A DNA stretch of 64,000 nt from NCBI GenBank assembly GCA_024230095.1, contig JAAERS010000337.1, forward strand, positions 1-64,000. The letters run 5' to 3'. Of this stretch, positions 48,446 through 57,847 are shown one piece after another; positions within the stretch are counted from its first letter, which is position 1; the number at the start of each line of letters is the position of its first letter. The position numbers and the translations under genes were made by a program. This DNA comes from Gammaproteobacteria bacterium. GTDB taxonomy: Bacteria; Pseudomonadota; Gammaproteobacteria; Pseudomonadales; Balneatricaceae. A model generated the notes under the pieces. It saw nothing but the letters and a program-made list of their open reading frames with translations. It searched no databases and was not told where the DNA came from.

Positions 48446-51205
48446 CTAGGCCAGCTCTAGCTTAGCTGCACAGTACTTAAATTCCGGTATTTTACCCACT
48501 GGGTCCAACACAGGGTTGGTCAGCTCATTGGCAGCCGCTTCAACGAAAGCAAAAGGAATAAAAATTAGACCCTCAGGCATGTCATTGTCCTCTCTAACGA
48601 GCAACTCAATACTACCTCGTCGGGTAGAAACCTTGATTCTGTCACCTGCTCTAGCACCGATTTTGGCCAACTCATCTCGATGCAAGGTGGCCACCGCCGA
48701 CGGCTCCAAAGCATCCAAAACAGTAGCACGGCGAGTCATGGAACCCGTATGCCAATGCTCAAGTTGACGTCCAGTAGTCAAAATAATGGGGTAGTCTGCA
48801 TCTGGACGCTCATCAGGCTCAACGATATCAGCTGGCACGAACTTACCTTTGCCGCCCGTGATGGGAAAGGCATCAGTAAAGACAATGTCATTACCGGGAT
48901 GATCTTCGGCTGGACACGGATAGGTCACCGACTCTTCACTTTGGAGACGTTCCCAAGTGAGGTTATTGAGACTGCCCATGGCCTGCTTCATTTCATTAAA
49001 CACATCTTTAGGGTGTGTATACTGCCAATCCAAGCCCATACGCTGAGCAATCTGCTGAATAATCCACCAATCTTGGCGCGCATCACCCGGAGGTGATATG
49101 GCCTGACGTCCCATCTGCACCTGGCGGTTAGTGTTGGAAACCGTACCGTCTTTTTCTGGCCAGGCCGACGCAGGTAATATCACATCAGCATACATAGCCG
49201 TCTCAGTGACAAACAAGTCTTGTACAACCAAGTGCTCTAGTTTTGCTAAAGCCGAACGAGCGTGATTCAAATCTGGGTCTGACATAGCAGGGTTTTCCCC
49301 CTCAATGTACATCCCTTTAATCACATCCGCATGAATCGCATCCATAGTCTCGACCACGGTCAAGCCCGGTTCATCAGAAAGAGGCGTACCCCACAAGTCT
49401 TCAAAGCGTGCTTGGGCTTCAGCCACATCCACCTTCTTATAATCCGGATACATCATAGGAATCAGACCCGCATCCGAAGCGCCCTGCACGTTGTTTTGAC
49501 CACGCAAAGGGTGCAAACCCGCTCCTTCTCGGCCAATCTGCCCAGTCATCAAAGCCAGCGATATCATAGCCCGCACGTTGTCCGTGCCGTGCACGTGTTG
49601 TGATACGCCCATACCCCAGAAGATCATGGAACCTTTGGAGGTGGCGTACAAACGCGCCACTTCACGAATCAAGTTAGCCTCTACACCACAGATAGCCGAC
49701 ATGGCTTCTGGGGTATAGTGTTTAACATGTTCTTTGAGAGCGGCAAAGCCCACGGTCATGGCATCAATATAAGCTTGATTATATAACTCTTCAGTTACCA
49801 CCACGTTCATTACGGCATTCCAGAAGCTCACATCGCTACCCGGATTAAAGCGAATCATATGCGTGGCATGAGTCTTCATAGCCAAGCCACGAGGATCCAC
49901 TACAATTATCTTGGCACCACGCTTGGCGGCCTGCTTAAAGAAAGTTGCCGCTACAGGATGGTTATTGGTTGGGTTGGAGCCAGTGATAATAATAACTTCG
50001 GCATTTTTGGCTTGCATAAACGAAGCCGACACCGCCCCCGAACCCAAACCTTCCAACAAAGCCATCACCGAAGACGCATGACAAAGGCGAGTACAATGGT
50101 CTACATTATTGGTGCCAAAACCCGTACGCACCAGCTTCTGGAACAGATAAGCTTCTTCGTTTGATCCCTTGGCACTACCAAAACCGGCCAAAGACTGTTT
50201 ACCTTGCTCATCACGCAAGCGCGTAAGGCCATCAGCGGCAAAATCCAATGCTTCTTGCCAACTAGCCTCACGAAAGTGAGTCAGGGGTTTGGCAGGATCG
50301 AAATCCCGATGGATGCCTTTGCGTGCACCAGGAATACGAATTAACGGCTTGGTCAAACGATCACCATGATGAATATAATCAGAACCAAAACGGCCCTTCA
50401 CACACAAGCGATTTTGATTGGATGGGCCATCACGGCCTTGCACATATATAATGCGGTCGTCTTTGACATAATAGGTCAACTGACAGCCCACACCACAGTA
50501 TTGGCAGATGCTGTCAACTTTGTGATCATAATCGGCACTGTCACCCACTCCCTGCTCAGAAGTCACCGTGACTGGCATCAAGGCACCTGTTGGACAGGCT
50601 TGCACACATTCACCACAAGCCACACAGGTGGAATCAGCCATAGGGTCATCGAAATCAAACACGACCTTGGATTGAGCACCGCGGTTGGCCATGCCGATAA
50701 CATCGTTGACCTGCACTTCACGACAAGCACGAACACACAGGTTACAGTTAATGCAGGACTGCAGATTAACCCGCATGGCATGGCTGGAGTTGTCGGCATT
50801 AGGCTTCTTGGCCTTGGCAAAACGCGCCTGAGTGGCGTCCACAGCCAATAGATCAGCCATATCCCAAAAATGGGAGTTCTGGTCGGGCGACTGCTCACGT
50901 TCTGGTTGATCAGTGGCCAATAATTCCATGACCATTTTGCGTGAATTTTGTGCTCGTTCAGAAGTAGCGCTATTAACCACCATACCTGCAGTGGGTTTGC
51001 GCATACAAGAAGCGGCTAGGGTACGTTCACCTTCAATCTCAACCATACAAGCACGACAGTTGCCATCGGCACGATAACCTGGTTCTGGTTTATAGCACAG
51101 GTGAGGAATAGTTTCGCCAAAACGTTTAGCCACCTGCCAAATGGATTCGTCAGCTCGGGCTTTTACGCTATGGCCATCTAAAGTAAATTCAATCATATCA
51201 GTCAT
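48446..51205 (-). CDS. fdsA: NAD-dependent formate dehydrogenase alpha subunit, molybdenum/tungsten (FdsA/FDH1-like)
   Basis: A 919-residue catalytic subunit oxidising formate to CO2. Domains in order: 2Fe-2S domain (C37, C50, C53, C67), two 4Fe-4S ferredoxin motifs (C151/154/157/161 and C194/197/200/204), a 4Fe-4S motif next to the pterin (C234/237/241/268) and the MopB catalytic part with metal ligand C375 in CTRLCHASSV, so cysteine rather than selenocysteine. The His-Cys3 cluster commonly found after the 2Fe-2S domain is absent: residues 85-125 have no cysteine. It starts 12 bp after the beta gene. The two-subunit form resembles Methylobacterium FDH1, which uses tungsten. The metal used here cannot be told. 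Confidence 0.94.
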   Translation of the reverse strand: MTDMIEFTLDGHSVKARADESIWQVAKRFGETIPHLCYKPEPGYRADGNCRACMVEIEGERTLAASCMRKPTAGMVVNSATSERAQNSRKMVMELLATDQPEREQSPDQNSHFWDMADLLAVDATQARFAKAKKPNADNSSHAMRVNLQSCINCNLCVRACREVQVNDVIGMANRGAQSKVVFDFDDPMADSTCVACGECVQACPTGALMPVTVTSEQGVGDSADYDHKVDSICQYCGVGCQLTYYVKDDRIIYVQGRDGPSNQNRLCVKGRFGSDYIHHGDRLTKPLIRIPGARKGIHRDFDPAKPLTHFREASWQEALDFAADGLTRLRDEQGKQSLAGFGSAKGSNEEAYLFQKLVRTGFGTNNVDHCTRLCHASSVMALLEGLGSGAVSASFMQAKNAEVIIITGSNPTNNHPVAATFFKQAAKRGAKIIVVDPRGLAMKTHATHMIRFNPGSDVSFWNAVMNVVVTEELYNQAYIDAMTVGFAALKEHVKHYTPEAMSAICGVEANLIREVARLYATSKGSMIFWGMGVSQHVHGTDNVRAMISLALMTGQIGREGAGLHPLRGQNNVQGASDAGLIPMMYPDYKKVDVAEAQARFEDLWGTPLSDEPGLTVVETMDAIHADVIKGMYIEGENPAMSDPDLNHARSALAKLEHLVVQDLFVTETAMYADVILPASAWPEKDGTVSNTNRQVQMGRQAISPPGDARQDWWIIQQIAQRMGLDWQYTHPKDVFNEMKQAMGSLNNLTWERLQSEESVTYPCPAEDHPGNDIVFTDAFPITGGKGKFVPADIVEPDERPDADYPIILTTGRQLEHWHTGSMTRRATVLDALEPSAVATLHRDELAKIGARAGDRIKVSTRRGSIELLVREDNDMPEGLIFIPFAFVEAAANELTNPVLDPVGKIPEFKYCAAKLELA

Positions 51206-51217
51206 CTCGATGCTCCC

Positions 51218-52954
51218 CTATTGTGCACTTGCGGCCAGATCAGTGGCGATCAGGTCAGCATCAAAATGTTTAAGGACCGTGGTTACCGGGTTGGAGGCCG
51301 CCTGCCCTAAACCACAAATAGAGGCATCACACATAGTCTGGCTTAGCTCCTGCATCAAGGCCGTATCCCAATCCGGTTGTTGCAACAGGGATACCATTTT
51401 TTCGGTACCTACTCGGCAAGGCGCACATTGGCCACAACTCTCATCTTCAAAAAAGCGTAATAGATTCAACACTACATCTCGCATGTTGTCTTGATCAGAC
51501 AAAACCATGACCGCTGCAGAACCAATAAAGCTTCCGTAGGCTTGTAAGGTGCCAAAATCCAAAGGAATATCCGCCATGCCGGCTGGCAATACACCGCCGG
51601 ATGGGCCACCAGGTAAATAACCCTTGAAGGTATGTCCAAACGCCATGCCACCACAATACTCGTCAATTAGTTGTTGCATGGTAATACCCGCCGGCGCCAG
51701 CTTAACGCCGGGTTCCTTGACCCGACCAGAGACAGAGAAACTACGCAATCCTTTAGATCCATTGCGCCCCTGTGAGGTAAACCATTCTGCGCCCTCGTCT
51801 ACCAATCGCCGAATCCAGAATACTGTTTCCACGTTGTTAACCAATGTTGGGCGCCCAAACAACCCCACCTGTGCGACAAAAGGTGGGCGGTGACGAGGCA
51901 AGCCAGGCTTGCCTTCCAAAGATTCGATCATGGCAGATTCTTCGCCACAAATATAAGCACCCGCCCCGCGCCGCAGATGAATACCACCGGCCGGGGCCAG
52001 GCCCGCATTGACGACCTTTTGAATTTCATTAAGCAGGATTTGACGTGCCGCTGGATATTCATCACGCAAGTAGATATACGCCGCTTCGGCTTCAACAGCC
52101 CAGGCACTGATTAGCACCCCTTCAATAAAGCGGTGCGGGTCCGACTCCAAATAAAGGCGGTCTTTAAACGTTCCTGGCTCTCCCTCATCACCATTAATTG
52201 CCACATAACGCGGCTTAGGTTCCTGGCGCACAAACTTCCACTTCATGGCTGTTGGGAAACCTGCACCACCTAAGCCCTTTAAGTTAGCGTCAGCCAAAAC
52301 AGTCTGAATATCTTCCCAACTGTAGGTTCCTGCCAAACATTGATTAAGTAATGCGTAACCACCATCGGCGACATAGTCTTCGTAACTCAGGTAATCTGGA
52401 ATATGAGGATAAAAATGTTTAGCTTCAATAACAGCCGCAATTTTATCAGCATTAGCATGATCGACATGGTGATGACCGACTTCGGCCACTGGTGCCGTAT
52501 CACAACGCCCCATGCAGGGTGCATTAATCACACGAACATGAGATGGGCTAGTACCAGCACTTATTGCTACCTTTACTTGTTCTGCCCCAGCGAGTTGGCA
52601 ACTCAAACTATCACACACACGCACGGTAACAGCCGGTGGTGGCAGCTCACCCTCTTTCACCACATCAAAATGCGCGTAGAAGGTAGCGCATTCATATACT
52701 TCGGCCATGGGTAAACCCATTTCTTGAGCCAAAGCCGCCAAATGTGCAGCTGACAAGTAGCCAAACTTATCTTGAATAAGATGTAAAAACTCAATTAACA
52801 AATCGCGTTGGCGTGGGCGCTCAGCTAACAACACACGTATTTCATCCAAGGCCTTGCCGTCAACCTGTCGGCCACGCAAGTGAGTTCGTGATTTGTTAAT
52901 GCCGCGGCCTGGGTGCTGCCGAACTACTTGTGATTGCTGGTTATCCGTAGACAT
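51218..52954 (-). CDS. NAD-dependent formate dehydrogenase beta subunit, NuoE-NuoF fusion
   Basis: A 578-residue fusion. Residues about 35-180 are a NuoE-like thioredoxin-fold 2Fe-2S domain with C114, C119, C147 and C151. The rest is NuoF-like: GLGGAGFP (227-234) and NGDEGEPGTFKDR (254-266) bind NAD and FMN, and C507, C510, C513 and C547 (ESCGQCAPC, ICGLGQ) hold a 4Fe-4S cluster. It takes electrons from the alpha subunit to NAD. In Fds enzymes of Rhodobacter these are two proteins, FdsG and FdsB. The fused form is like the FDH1 beta subunit (572 residues). First gene of the operon. Confidence 0.94.
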   Translation of the reverse strand: MSTDNQQSQVVRQHPGRGINKSRTHLRGRQVDGKALDEIRVLLAERPRQRDLLIEFLHLIQDKFGYLSAAHLAALAQEMGLPMAEVYECATFYAHFDVVKEGELPPPAVTVRVCDSLSCQLAGAEQVKVAISAGTSPSHVRVINAPCMGRCDTAPVAEVGHHHVDHANADKIAAVIEAKHFYPHIPDYLSYEDYVADGGYALLNQCLAGTYSWEDIQTVLADANLKGLGGAGFPTAMKWKFVRQEPKPRYVAINGDEGEPGTFKDRLYLESDPHRFIEGVLISAWAVEAEAAYIYLRDEYPAARQILLNEIQKVVNAGLAPAGGIHLRRGAGAYICGEESAMIESLEGKPGLPRHRPPFVAQVGLFGRPTLVNNVETVFWIRRLVDEGAEWFTSQGRNGSKGLRSFSVSGRVKEPGVKLAPAGITMQQLIDEYCGGMAFGHTFKGYLPGGPSGGVLPAGMADIPLDFGTLQAYGSFIGSAAVMVLSDQDNMRDVVLNLLRFFEDESCGQCAPCRVGTEKMVSLLQQPDWDTALMQELSQTMCDASICGLGQAASNPVTTVLKHFDADLIATDLAASAQ

Positions 52955-53043
52955 TGACTTTCTCTAATTAAAACAGAATCCGAGGCCATTAACGTATCCG
53001 TGTCAATAAGCCCCACGGTAAAACGGGTAGTATGCAAGAAGCA

Positions 53044-53067
53044 AAAAAAGCCGCATATCTATATGCG
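53044..53067 (-). terminator. Terminator-like stem upstream of the formate dehydrogenase operon
   Basis: On the minus strand CGCATA / TATGCG with a 4-base loop is followed by GC and seven T. It is about 90 bases before the beta-subunit start codon. It either ends guaC transcription, which comes from upstream on the same strand, or acts as an attenuator in the formate dehydrogenase leader. Confidence 0.6.
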
Positions 53068-53205
53068 ACCAAATTCCACTCTAGATATCAACAGCATAAG
53101 CCTAAAAACGGCAAACATTGGCCGGAACAAATATTGCAGGCCATTAAAACTAAGACAAGGTGACACAACCCATACTGGGATATTGAACTAAACGGAGAAC
53201 CAATA

Positions 53206-53412
53206 ATGAACCAAACAGACTTGTGCTTAATAGATGCCCATATTGAGGTAGAATTAGCACGCTTACAAACACTGCTGCTAGTCCGTAATAAAATCTACCA
53301 ACACCTACCCGCGGGCAGGCCTATAGATCGTCACTTGAAAACCTATCACTACCAAATGACGACCATGTTAGACCTACTTGACGGCCGTTTGGGCAACACC
53401 CTAACTAGTTAG
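53206..53412 (+). CDS. Hypothetical small protein, 68 residues
   Basis: A 68-residue reading frame with a credible ribosome site (GGAG eight bases before the ATG) and an amphipathic, probably helical composition ([19 protein letters not shown] in the middle). It overlaps the 3' end of guaC tail to tail by eight bases. I do not recognise it. It is not the FdsD delta subunit by sequence, and it runs on the opposite strand to the formate dehydrogenase genes. It may be real, or an antisense open frame by chance. Confidence 0.45.
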   Translation: MNQTDLCLIDAHIEVELARLQTLLLVRNKIYQHLPAGRPIDRHLKTYHYQMTTMLDLLDGRLGNTLTS

Positions 53413-54520
53413 CAAACACGCCATTAAACTGCATGCTCACGCGCACAAAAGTGGTACATTTGGACAACTGTTTAAGGCTGTTGGCACCGGCGTAAGTACA
53501 GGTGCTTCGCACCCCCCCAAGAAGGTCTTGCACGGTTATGGCTACCCGACCTCGGTAAGGCACTAATACTTCACGCCCTTCCGATGAGCGATATTCTTTT
53601 AGCCCGCCAAAGTGCTTGGTATTTGCGGCCTCAGAACTCATACCATAAAACTGCACAAACTTACGCTGCTCTACGATGGGCTGCCAAGTATTGTTGATTT
53701 TCTCCACCTCATCGGTCTGATAATAGCAATCTATCACCTCACCACCACCCTCATCGTGACCGGCCAACATACCACCAAGCATGACAAAGTCGGCACCACC
53801 AGCAAAGGCCTTAGCCACATCACCAGGGCAAGTACAGCCACCATCAGCGATAATATGCCCTCCCAAACCGTGGGCCGCATCAGCACACTCGATGAGCGCA
53901 GACAGCTGTGGGTAACCCACACCCGTTTGAATACGGGTAGTACACACACTGCCTGGACCGATGCCAACTTTAATAATATCGGCGCCAGACAGTAACAATT
54001 CCTCGGTCATCTCACCGGTCACCACATTGCCAGCGATAATGACAATATGGGGATAGGCTTCGCGCAACTGTTTAATATAATCTGAAAAGCGTTCCGAATA
54101 ACCATTTGCGACATCAACACAAACGTATTTTAATTTGCTGCCTAATTGCTTGTAAACATTATTGAATTTGGCAAAGTCACGCTCGGTAATGCCCATTGAA
54201 TAAGCAACATGCTCACGCCGTGCCAAGCCCTCTTTGCTGAAGAACGTCACCAACTGATCGGCATCATAATGTTTCACCAAACAGCTAAATAATCCCACTT
54301 CAGCCAAGGCATCGGCCATGGTAAAAGTCCCCACACCATCCATATTAGAGGCCATTACCGGAACACCCGAATAGGACACGGTTTCCGACGTAGCTGGCTG
54401 GTAATTACGAAACTGAAACTGACGCTGCAAGTTTACTTCCTTACGAGAGGCCAAAGTGCTGCGTTTGGGGCGAATTAAAACGTCTTTATAATCGAGTTTA
54501 GTATCATTATCGATTCTCAT
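53405..54520 (-). CDS. guaC: GMP reductase GuaC
   Basis: A 371-residue IMPDH/GMPR-family protein that converts GMP to IMP with NADPH. The loop [20 protein letters not shown] has the catalytic cysteine in the CTTR form of GMP reductase. [14 protein letters not shown] near the start and [12 protein letters not shown] near 280 also match. There is no CBS domain, which excludes ordinary IMP dehydrogenase. It is about 25 residues longer than E. coli GuaC. I chose the ATG at 54520 because homologues begin MRI-like; earlier starts have no support. Confidence 0.94.
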   Translation of the reverse strand: MRIDNDTKLDYKDVLIRPKRSTLASRKEVNLQRQFQFRNYQPATSETVSYSGVPVMASNMDGVGTFTMADALAEVGLFSCLVKHYDADQLVTFFSKEGLARREHVAYSMGITERDFAKFNNVYKQLGSKLKYVCVDVANGYSERFSDYIKQLREAYPHIVIIAGNVVTGEMTEELLLSGADIIKVGIGPGSVCTTRIQTGVGYPQLSALIECADAAHGLGGHIIADGGCTCPGDVAKAFAGGADFVMLGGMLAGHDEGGGEVIDCYYQTDEVEKINNTWQPIVEQRKFVQFYGMSSEAANTKHFGGLKEYRSSEGREVLVPYRGRVAITVQDLLGGVRSTCTYAGANSLKQLSKCTTFVRVSMQFNGVFAN

Positions 54521-54708
54521 AGCTATTCCAATATTTAGTTTAGCCACCGGGCGTCAGTGGAGTCAGCATTTTTTACGCGCCCAACGACACAGACTACCAG
54601 AATGAACATGGCTTTAAAATAAAACTTTGACCTACTGATCAATATTTTAAACTCATTTTGCTGTATCATGACGCCCCATACAATTTCACCAATGGCCGCT
54701 TTATTATT

Positions 54709-55953
54709 ATGTCATTTATCGACCTTCCGCTTGATCTAGACCTCATCGAAAATCTGACAGCTATGGAACTGGCAACACCCACCCCCATCCAAGCTCAAGC
54801 CATACCTGTGGCCATGGATGGACAAGATTTGCTGGCCTCGGCGCCCACAGGTACCGGCAAGACCTTGGCGTTTGCCCTACCCGCCGTACAACACCTACTG
54901 GATACGCAAAACACCCACCATCTCAGTGACAGCCCACAGTTACTCATTCTTAGCCCGACACGGGAACTAGCGCAACAAACTCAGCGCATTGTGCAGCAAC
55001 TCATGGCGACAACCAGTCTCACCAATTTATTGATTGTAGGCGGTATCCCACTTGGTCAACAACACGCAGCCATTACTGAACAGCAGCAGCGCAACTGTTT
55101 GGTGGCCACCCCTGGACGCCTATTGGAACTGGTTGAACGTAACTGGTTGGATATCAGTCAAGTAGCCGTACTGGTCATTGATGAAGCTGATCGTATGCTC
55201 GACTTGGGTTTTATTGATCCTATTAATAAAATTGCCAAACTAGTACAACGCGAGCATCAAACTCTGATGTTTTCCGCCACCTTAGAGGGCAAAAAAATAC
55301 AGGCTTTTGCCGGCAACCTGCTGCGCGATGAAGCCACAACCATCGCCATTGAATCCCCTCGACAGTTAGCCAACAATATCGACCACGGTGTATTTCAAGC
55401 CGACAATGATGAACACAAACAGCAACTAATTGAGGCCTTATTAGCTAGTGCCGATATTGATCAAGCCATCATTTTTGTCAACAGCCGTAATCAGGTAGAA
55501 AAATGGCTTGGCATAGCGCGCAATTTAGGCATTCGCTGTACTGGCCTGCATGGAGACGTGAAACAAAGCGCACGTAATCAACAGCTAAAAGACCTGCGTC
55601 GTGGCTGGAATAAGATGATTGTGGCTACGGATGTGGCCTGTCGCGGTCTAGATATCTCCTCCTTAAGCCACGTTATTAACGTCTACTTACCATCCAAAGC
55701 TGATACTTACGTGCACCGTGCTGGACGCAGTGGCCGAGACAATGATACGGGTACCGTGTGGTCAGTAGTGGATGCTATGGACTGGCCCAATTTAGGCCGC
55801 ATCGAACGCTATTTGCAACAAGCCCTACCGCGGTTGCAAGTGCCCGGTTTGGAACCGAAGAAAGCGGAGCCCAAAGGACCGGCAAAGAGTAAAAAATCCA
55901 AAGCTGGCGGCAAAAACAAAGCCAGTAAGAAAGCGAAAAAAGCCAAACGGTAA
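54709..55953 (+). CDS. srmB: DEAD-box RNA helicase, SrmB-like
   Basis: A 414-residue DEAD-box helicase. Motifs in order: PTPIQAQAIP (Q motif), SAPTGTGKT (I), PTRELA (Ia), TPGRLL, DEADRMLD (II), SATLEG (III), ATDVACRGLDI (V) and HRAGRSGR (VI). SATLEG and the overall likeness point to SrmB, which assists assembly of the 50S ribosomal subunit. A lysine-rich basic tail (about 385-414) would bind RNA. The ATG at 54709 matches the SrmB start. A cysteine stands in motif V where many have alanine. Confidence 0.9.
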   Translation: MSFIDLPLDLDLIENLTAMELATPTPIQAQAIPVAMDGQDLLASAPTGTGKTLAFALPAVQHLLDTQNTHHLSDSPQLLILSPTRELAQQTQRIVQQLMATTSLTNLLIVGGIPLGQQHAAITEQQQRNCLVATPGRLLELVERNWLDISQVAVLVIDEADRMLDLGFIDPINKIAKLVQREHQTLMFSATLEGKKIQAFAGNLLRDEATTIAIESPRQLANNIDHGVFQADNDEHKQQLIEALLASADIDQAIIFVNSRNQVEKWLGIARNLGIRCTGLHGDVKQSARNQQLKDLRRGWNKMIVATDVACRGLDISSLSHVINVYLPSKADTYVHRAGRSGRDNDTGTVWSVVDAMDWPNLGRIERYLQQALPRLQVPGLEPKKAEPKGPAKSKKSKAGGKNKASKKAKKAKR

Positions 55954-55974
55954 AGGTAGGCACAGAGTTAGCAC

Positions 55975-55999
55975 GGGGCCAGAATTAAAGACTGGCCCC
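55975..55999. terminator. Hairpin between convergent srmB and leuA
   Basis: GGGGCCAG / CTGGCCCC with a nine-base loop lies between the two convergent stop codons. It lacks a T tract on either strand, so it may be a 3'-end stabiliser or a weak terminator for both. Confidence 0.45.
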
Positions 56000-56006
56000 A
56001 AGAGGG

Positions 56007-57659
56007 TTAAGCCGCCGCGACAGCACTGCGACTAAAGGCCGTTAACATGGCTTGCAAAGTCGCCTCGGTGGTATCTTCTGCAATGGCCACCGCCGCAAAA
56101 AAATCTCCGTTAACCTCCACTTCAATACAAGCCTGTGCCATGGATTCGGTGCCGGCGTTCATCAGCGCGTGCTGATCATACTGACTGACCTCCAGTTTAC
56201 AAGCAAACTGGGCCTGTAAAGCAGCACTTAGTGCTTCCAGAGCACCGTGTCCCTGACCTTCCAACTGCCAATCGCCAAAGCTAAAATTAGCCGACACATT
56301 GCCTTCATGCTTTTGCATACCATAATCTTTTAACGCCCAATCAGGTGTCACAGCAACAAAACTCTGTTGATATAAAGAGTGGATATTGACCGGCGAGATT
56401 TCCATGCCCGTAGCTTCTGTAGCGCCCTGAATCACGCGGCTTAATGGCATATGCATCCATTTAGGCAATTCAATATCATAATCACGCTCCAGTACCAGAG
56501 CTACGCCGCCCTTGCCACTTTGGCTATTAATGCGCACAACGGCTTCATATTCGCGGCCAATATCACGTGGATCAATAGGTAAATAAGCCACATCCCAGCT
56601 TGGTTTCTGGTGGTCTTGGTGATACTTCACCGACTTACGAATAGCGTCTTGATGACTGCCCGAAAAGGCCGTATACACCAATTCACCAGCCCAGGGGTGA
56701 CGCACACCAACGGGAATTTCTGTGCAGCTTTCCACCGTTTCGTTAATCTCAATAACATCACTAAGGTCCAGCTTAGGATCCACTCCTTGGGAATACAGGT
56801 TCATGGCCATAGTAATAATATCCATGTTGCCAGTACGCTCACCATTGCCCATTAAGGTACCTTCAACCCGGTCAGCACCTGCCATGACACCCAGTTCACC
56901 AGCGGCTACCGCACAACCACGATCATTGTGAGTATGTAAACAAATACGCACATACTCACGTTTAGCAAGCTTGCGGCAAAAATACTCAATCTGATCAGCA
57001 AATACGTTGGGAGTAGACATTTCTACTGTAGAAGGCAGGTTGATAATCACCTCACGGCCATTTTCAGGCTGCCACACATCAATAACGGCATCACATACCT
57101 CTACCGCATAATCTAACTCGGTGCCAGTAAAGCTTTCTGGTGAATACTGAAAAGCCCATTCTGTATGAGGATGCTGACCTGCGTACTCCTGCACCCACTT
57201 GGCACCTTGGACGGCAATGGACTTAATACCATCCATATCCTGGCCAAATACCTGCTCACGCTGCACGGTAGAGGTCGAGTTATAAACATGAATCACCGCC
57301 TTCTTGCAGCCAGCCAGAGCCTCATAGGTACGTTGAATCAAAGCCTCTCGCGCTTGCGTCAATACTTGCAGTGTCACATCGTCAGGTACCAGACCTTCAT
57401 CAATAATCTTTCGCACAAAATCAAAATCAGGTCTAGAAGCGGAAGGAAAACCGACCTCAATCTCTTTAAAACCCAGTTTTACCAGCAGCTTGAACAAGCG
57501 AGTCTTCTGACTCACACTCATCGGGTTAACCAATGCTTGATTACCGTCGCGCAGGTCAACGCTGCACCAATCTGGAGCCTGGGTTATGATGTTATCAGGC
57601 CAACTACGATCAGGCAGAGTAACAGGCTGAAATGCGCTATATTTACGGTAATCAAACAT
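56007..57659 (-). CDS. leuA: 2-isopropylmalate synthase LeuA
   Basis: A 550-residue enzyme condensing acetyl-CoA with 2-ketoisovalerate, the first step of leucine synthesis. Motifs are DLRDGNQAL (36-44), EVGFPSASRPDFDFVR near 68, and HTHNDRGCAVAAGELG near 242, which has the metal-binding histidines. A C-terminal allosteric domain (about 440-550) is present. The start FDYRKYSAFQPVTLPDRSWP and the length fit the LeuA type 2 group found in actinobacteria and some proteobacteria rather than E. coli LeuA (523). No leuBCD are near. The adjacent divergent lrp-like gene may regulate it. Confidence 0.95.
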   Translation of the reverse strand: MFDYRKYSAFQPVTLPDRSWPDNIITQAPDWCSVDLRDGNQALVNPMSVSQKTRLFKLLVKLGFKEIEVGFPSASRPDFDFVRKIIDEGLVPDDVTLQVLTQAREALIQRTYEALAGCKKAVIHVYNSTSTVQREQVFGQDMDGIKSIAVQGAKWVQEYAGQHPHTEWAFQYSPESFTGTELDYAVEVCDAVIDVWQPENGREVIINLPSTVEMSTPNVFADQIEYFCRKLAKREYVRICLHTHNDRGCAVAAGELGVMAGADRVEGTLMGNGERTGNMDIITMAMNLYSQGVDPKLDLSDVIEINETVESCTEIPVGVRHPWAGELVYTAFSGSHQDAIRKSVKYHQDHQKPSWDVAYLPIDPRDIGREYEAVVRINSQSGKGGVALVLERDYDIELPKWMHMPLSRVIQGATEATGMEISPVNIHSLYQQSFVAVTPDWALKDYGMQKHEGNVSANFSFGDWQLEGQGHGALEALSAALQAQFACKLEVSQYDQHALMNAGTESMAQACIEVEVNGDFFAAVAIAEDTTEATLQAMLTAFSRSAVAAA

Positions 57660-57780
57660 GGTGCGACCCTATAAAAGAATGGGAGTAAACAAACAATAAG
57701 CACAGTATAACAACGCCGCCCCGCAATTTCTTATCTATTTTTTACAAATTAGCCAATTATTAGCAATTAATTTTAAACTT

Positions 57781-57809
57781 TTGACAACTATCAGCAATTA
57801 TTATTAAAT
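57781..57809 (+). promoter_or_regulatory. Putative sigma-70 promoter of the lrp-like gene
   Basis: TTGACA (57781-57786), a 17-bp spacer and TTAAAT (57804-57809) would start transcription about 30 bases before the ATG. The octamer AGCAATTA occurs at 57762-57769 and again in the spacer at 57793-57800, 31 bp apart (three helical turns), suitable for autoregulation. Confidence 0.45.
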
Positions 57810-57847
57810 ATCACTGTAATCTGCACAAACTAGCCTAGGCACAGAAC

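Noticed and set aside
48446-51205. Selenocysteine in the formate dehydrogenase active site
   Set aside because: The metal-ligand codon encodes cysteine (CTRLCHASSV), and the frame has no in-frame TGA.
53000-53191. 63-codon plus-strand frame upstream of formate dehydrogenase
   Set aside because: It crosses the terminator-like stem, has no good ribosome site and reads as low-information sequence.
53405-54520. IMP dehydrogenase
   Set aside because: No CBS domains and the CTTR loop and C-terminus fit GMP reductase.
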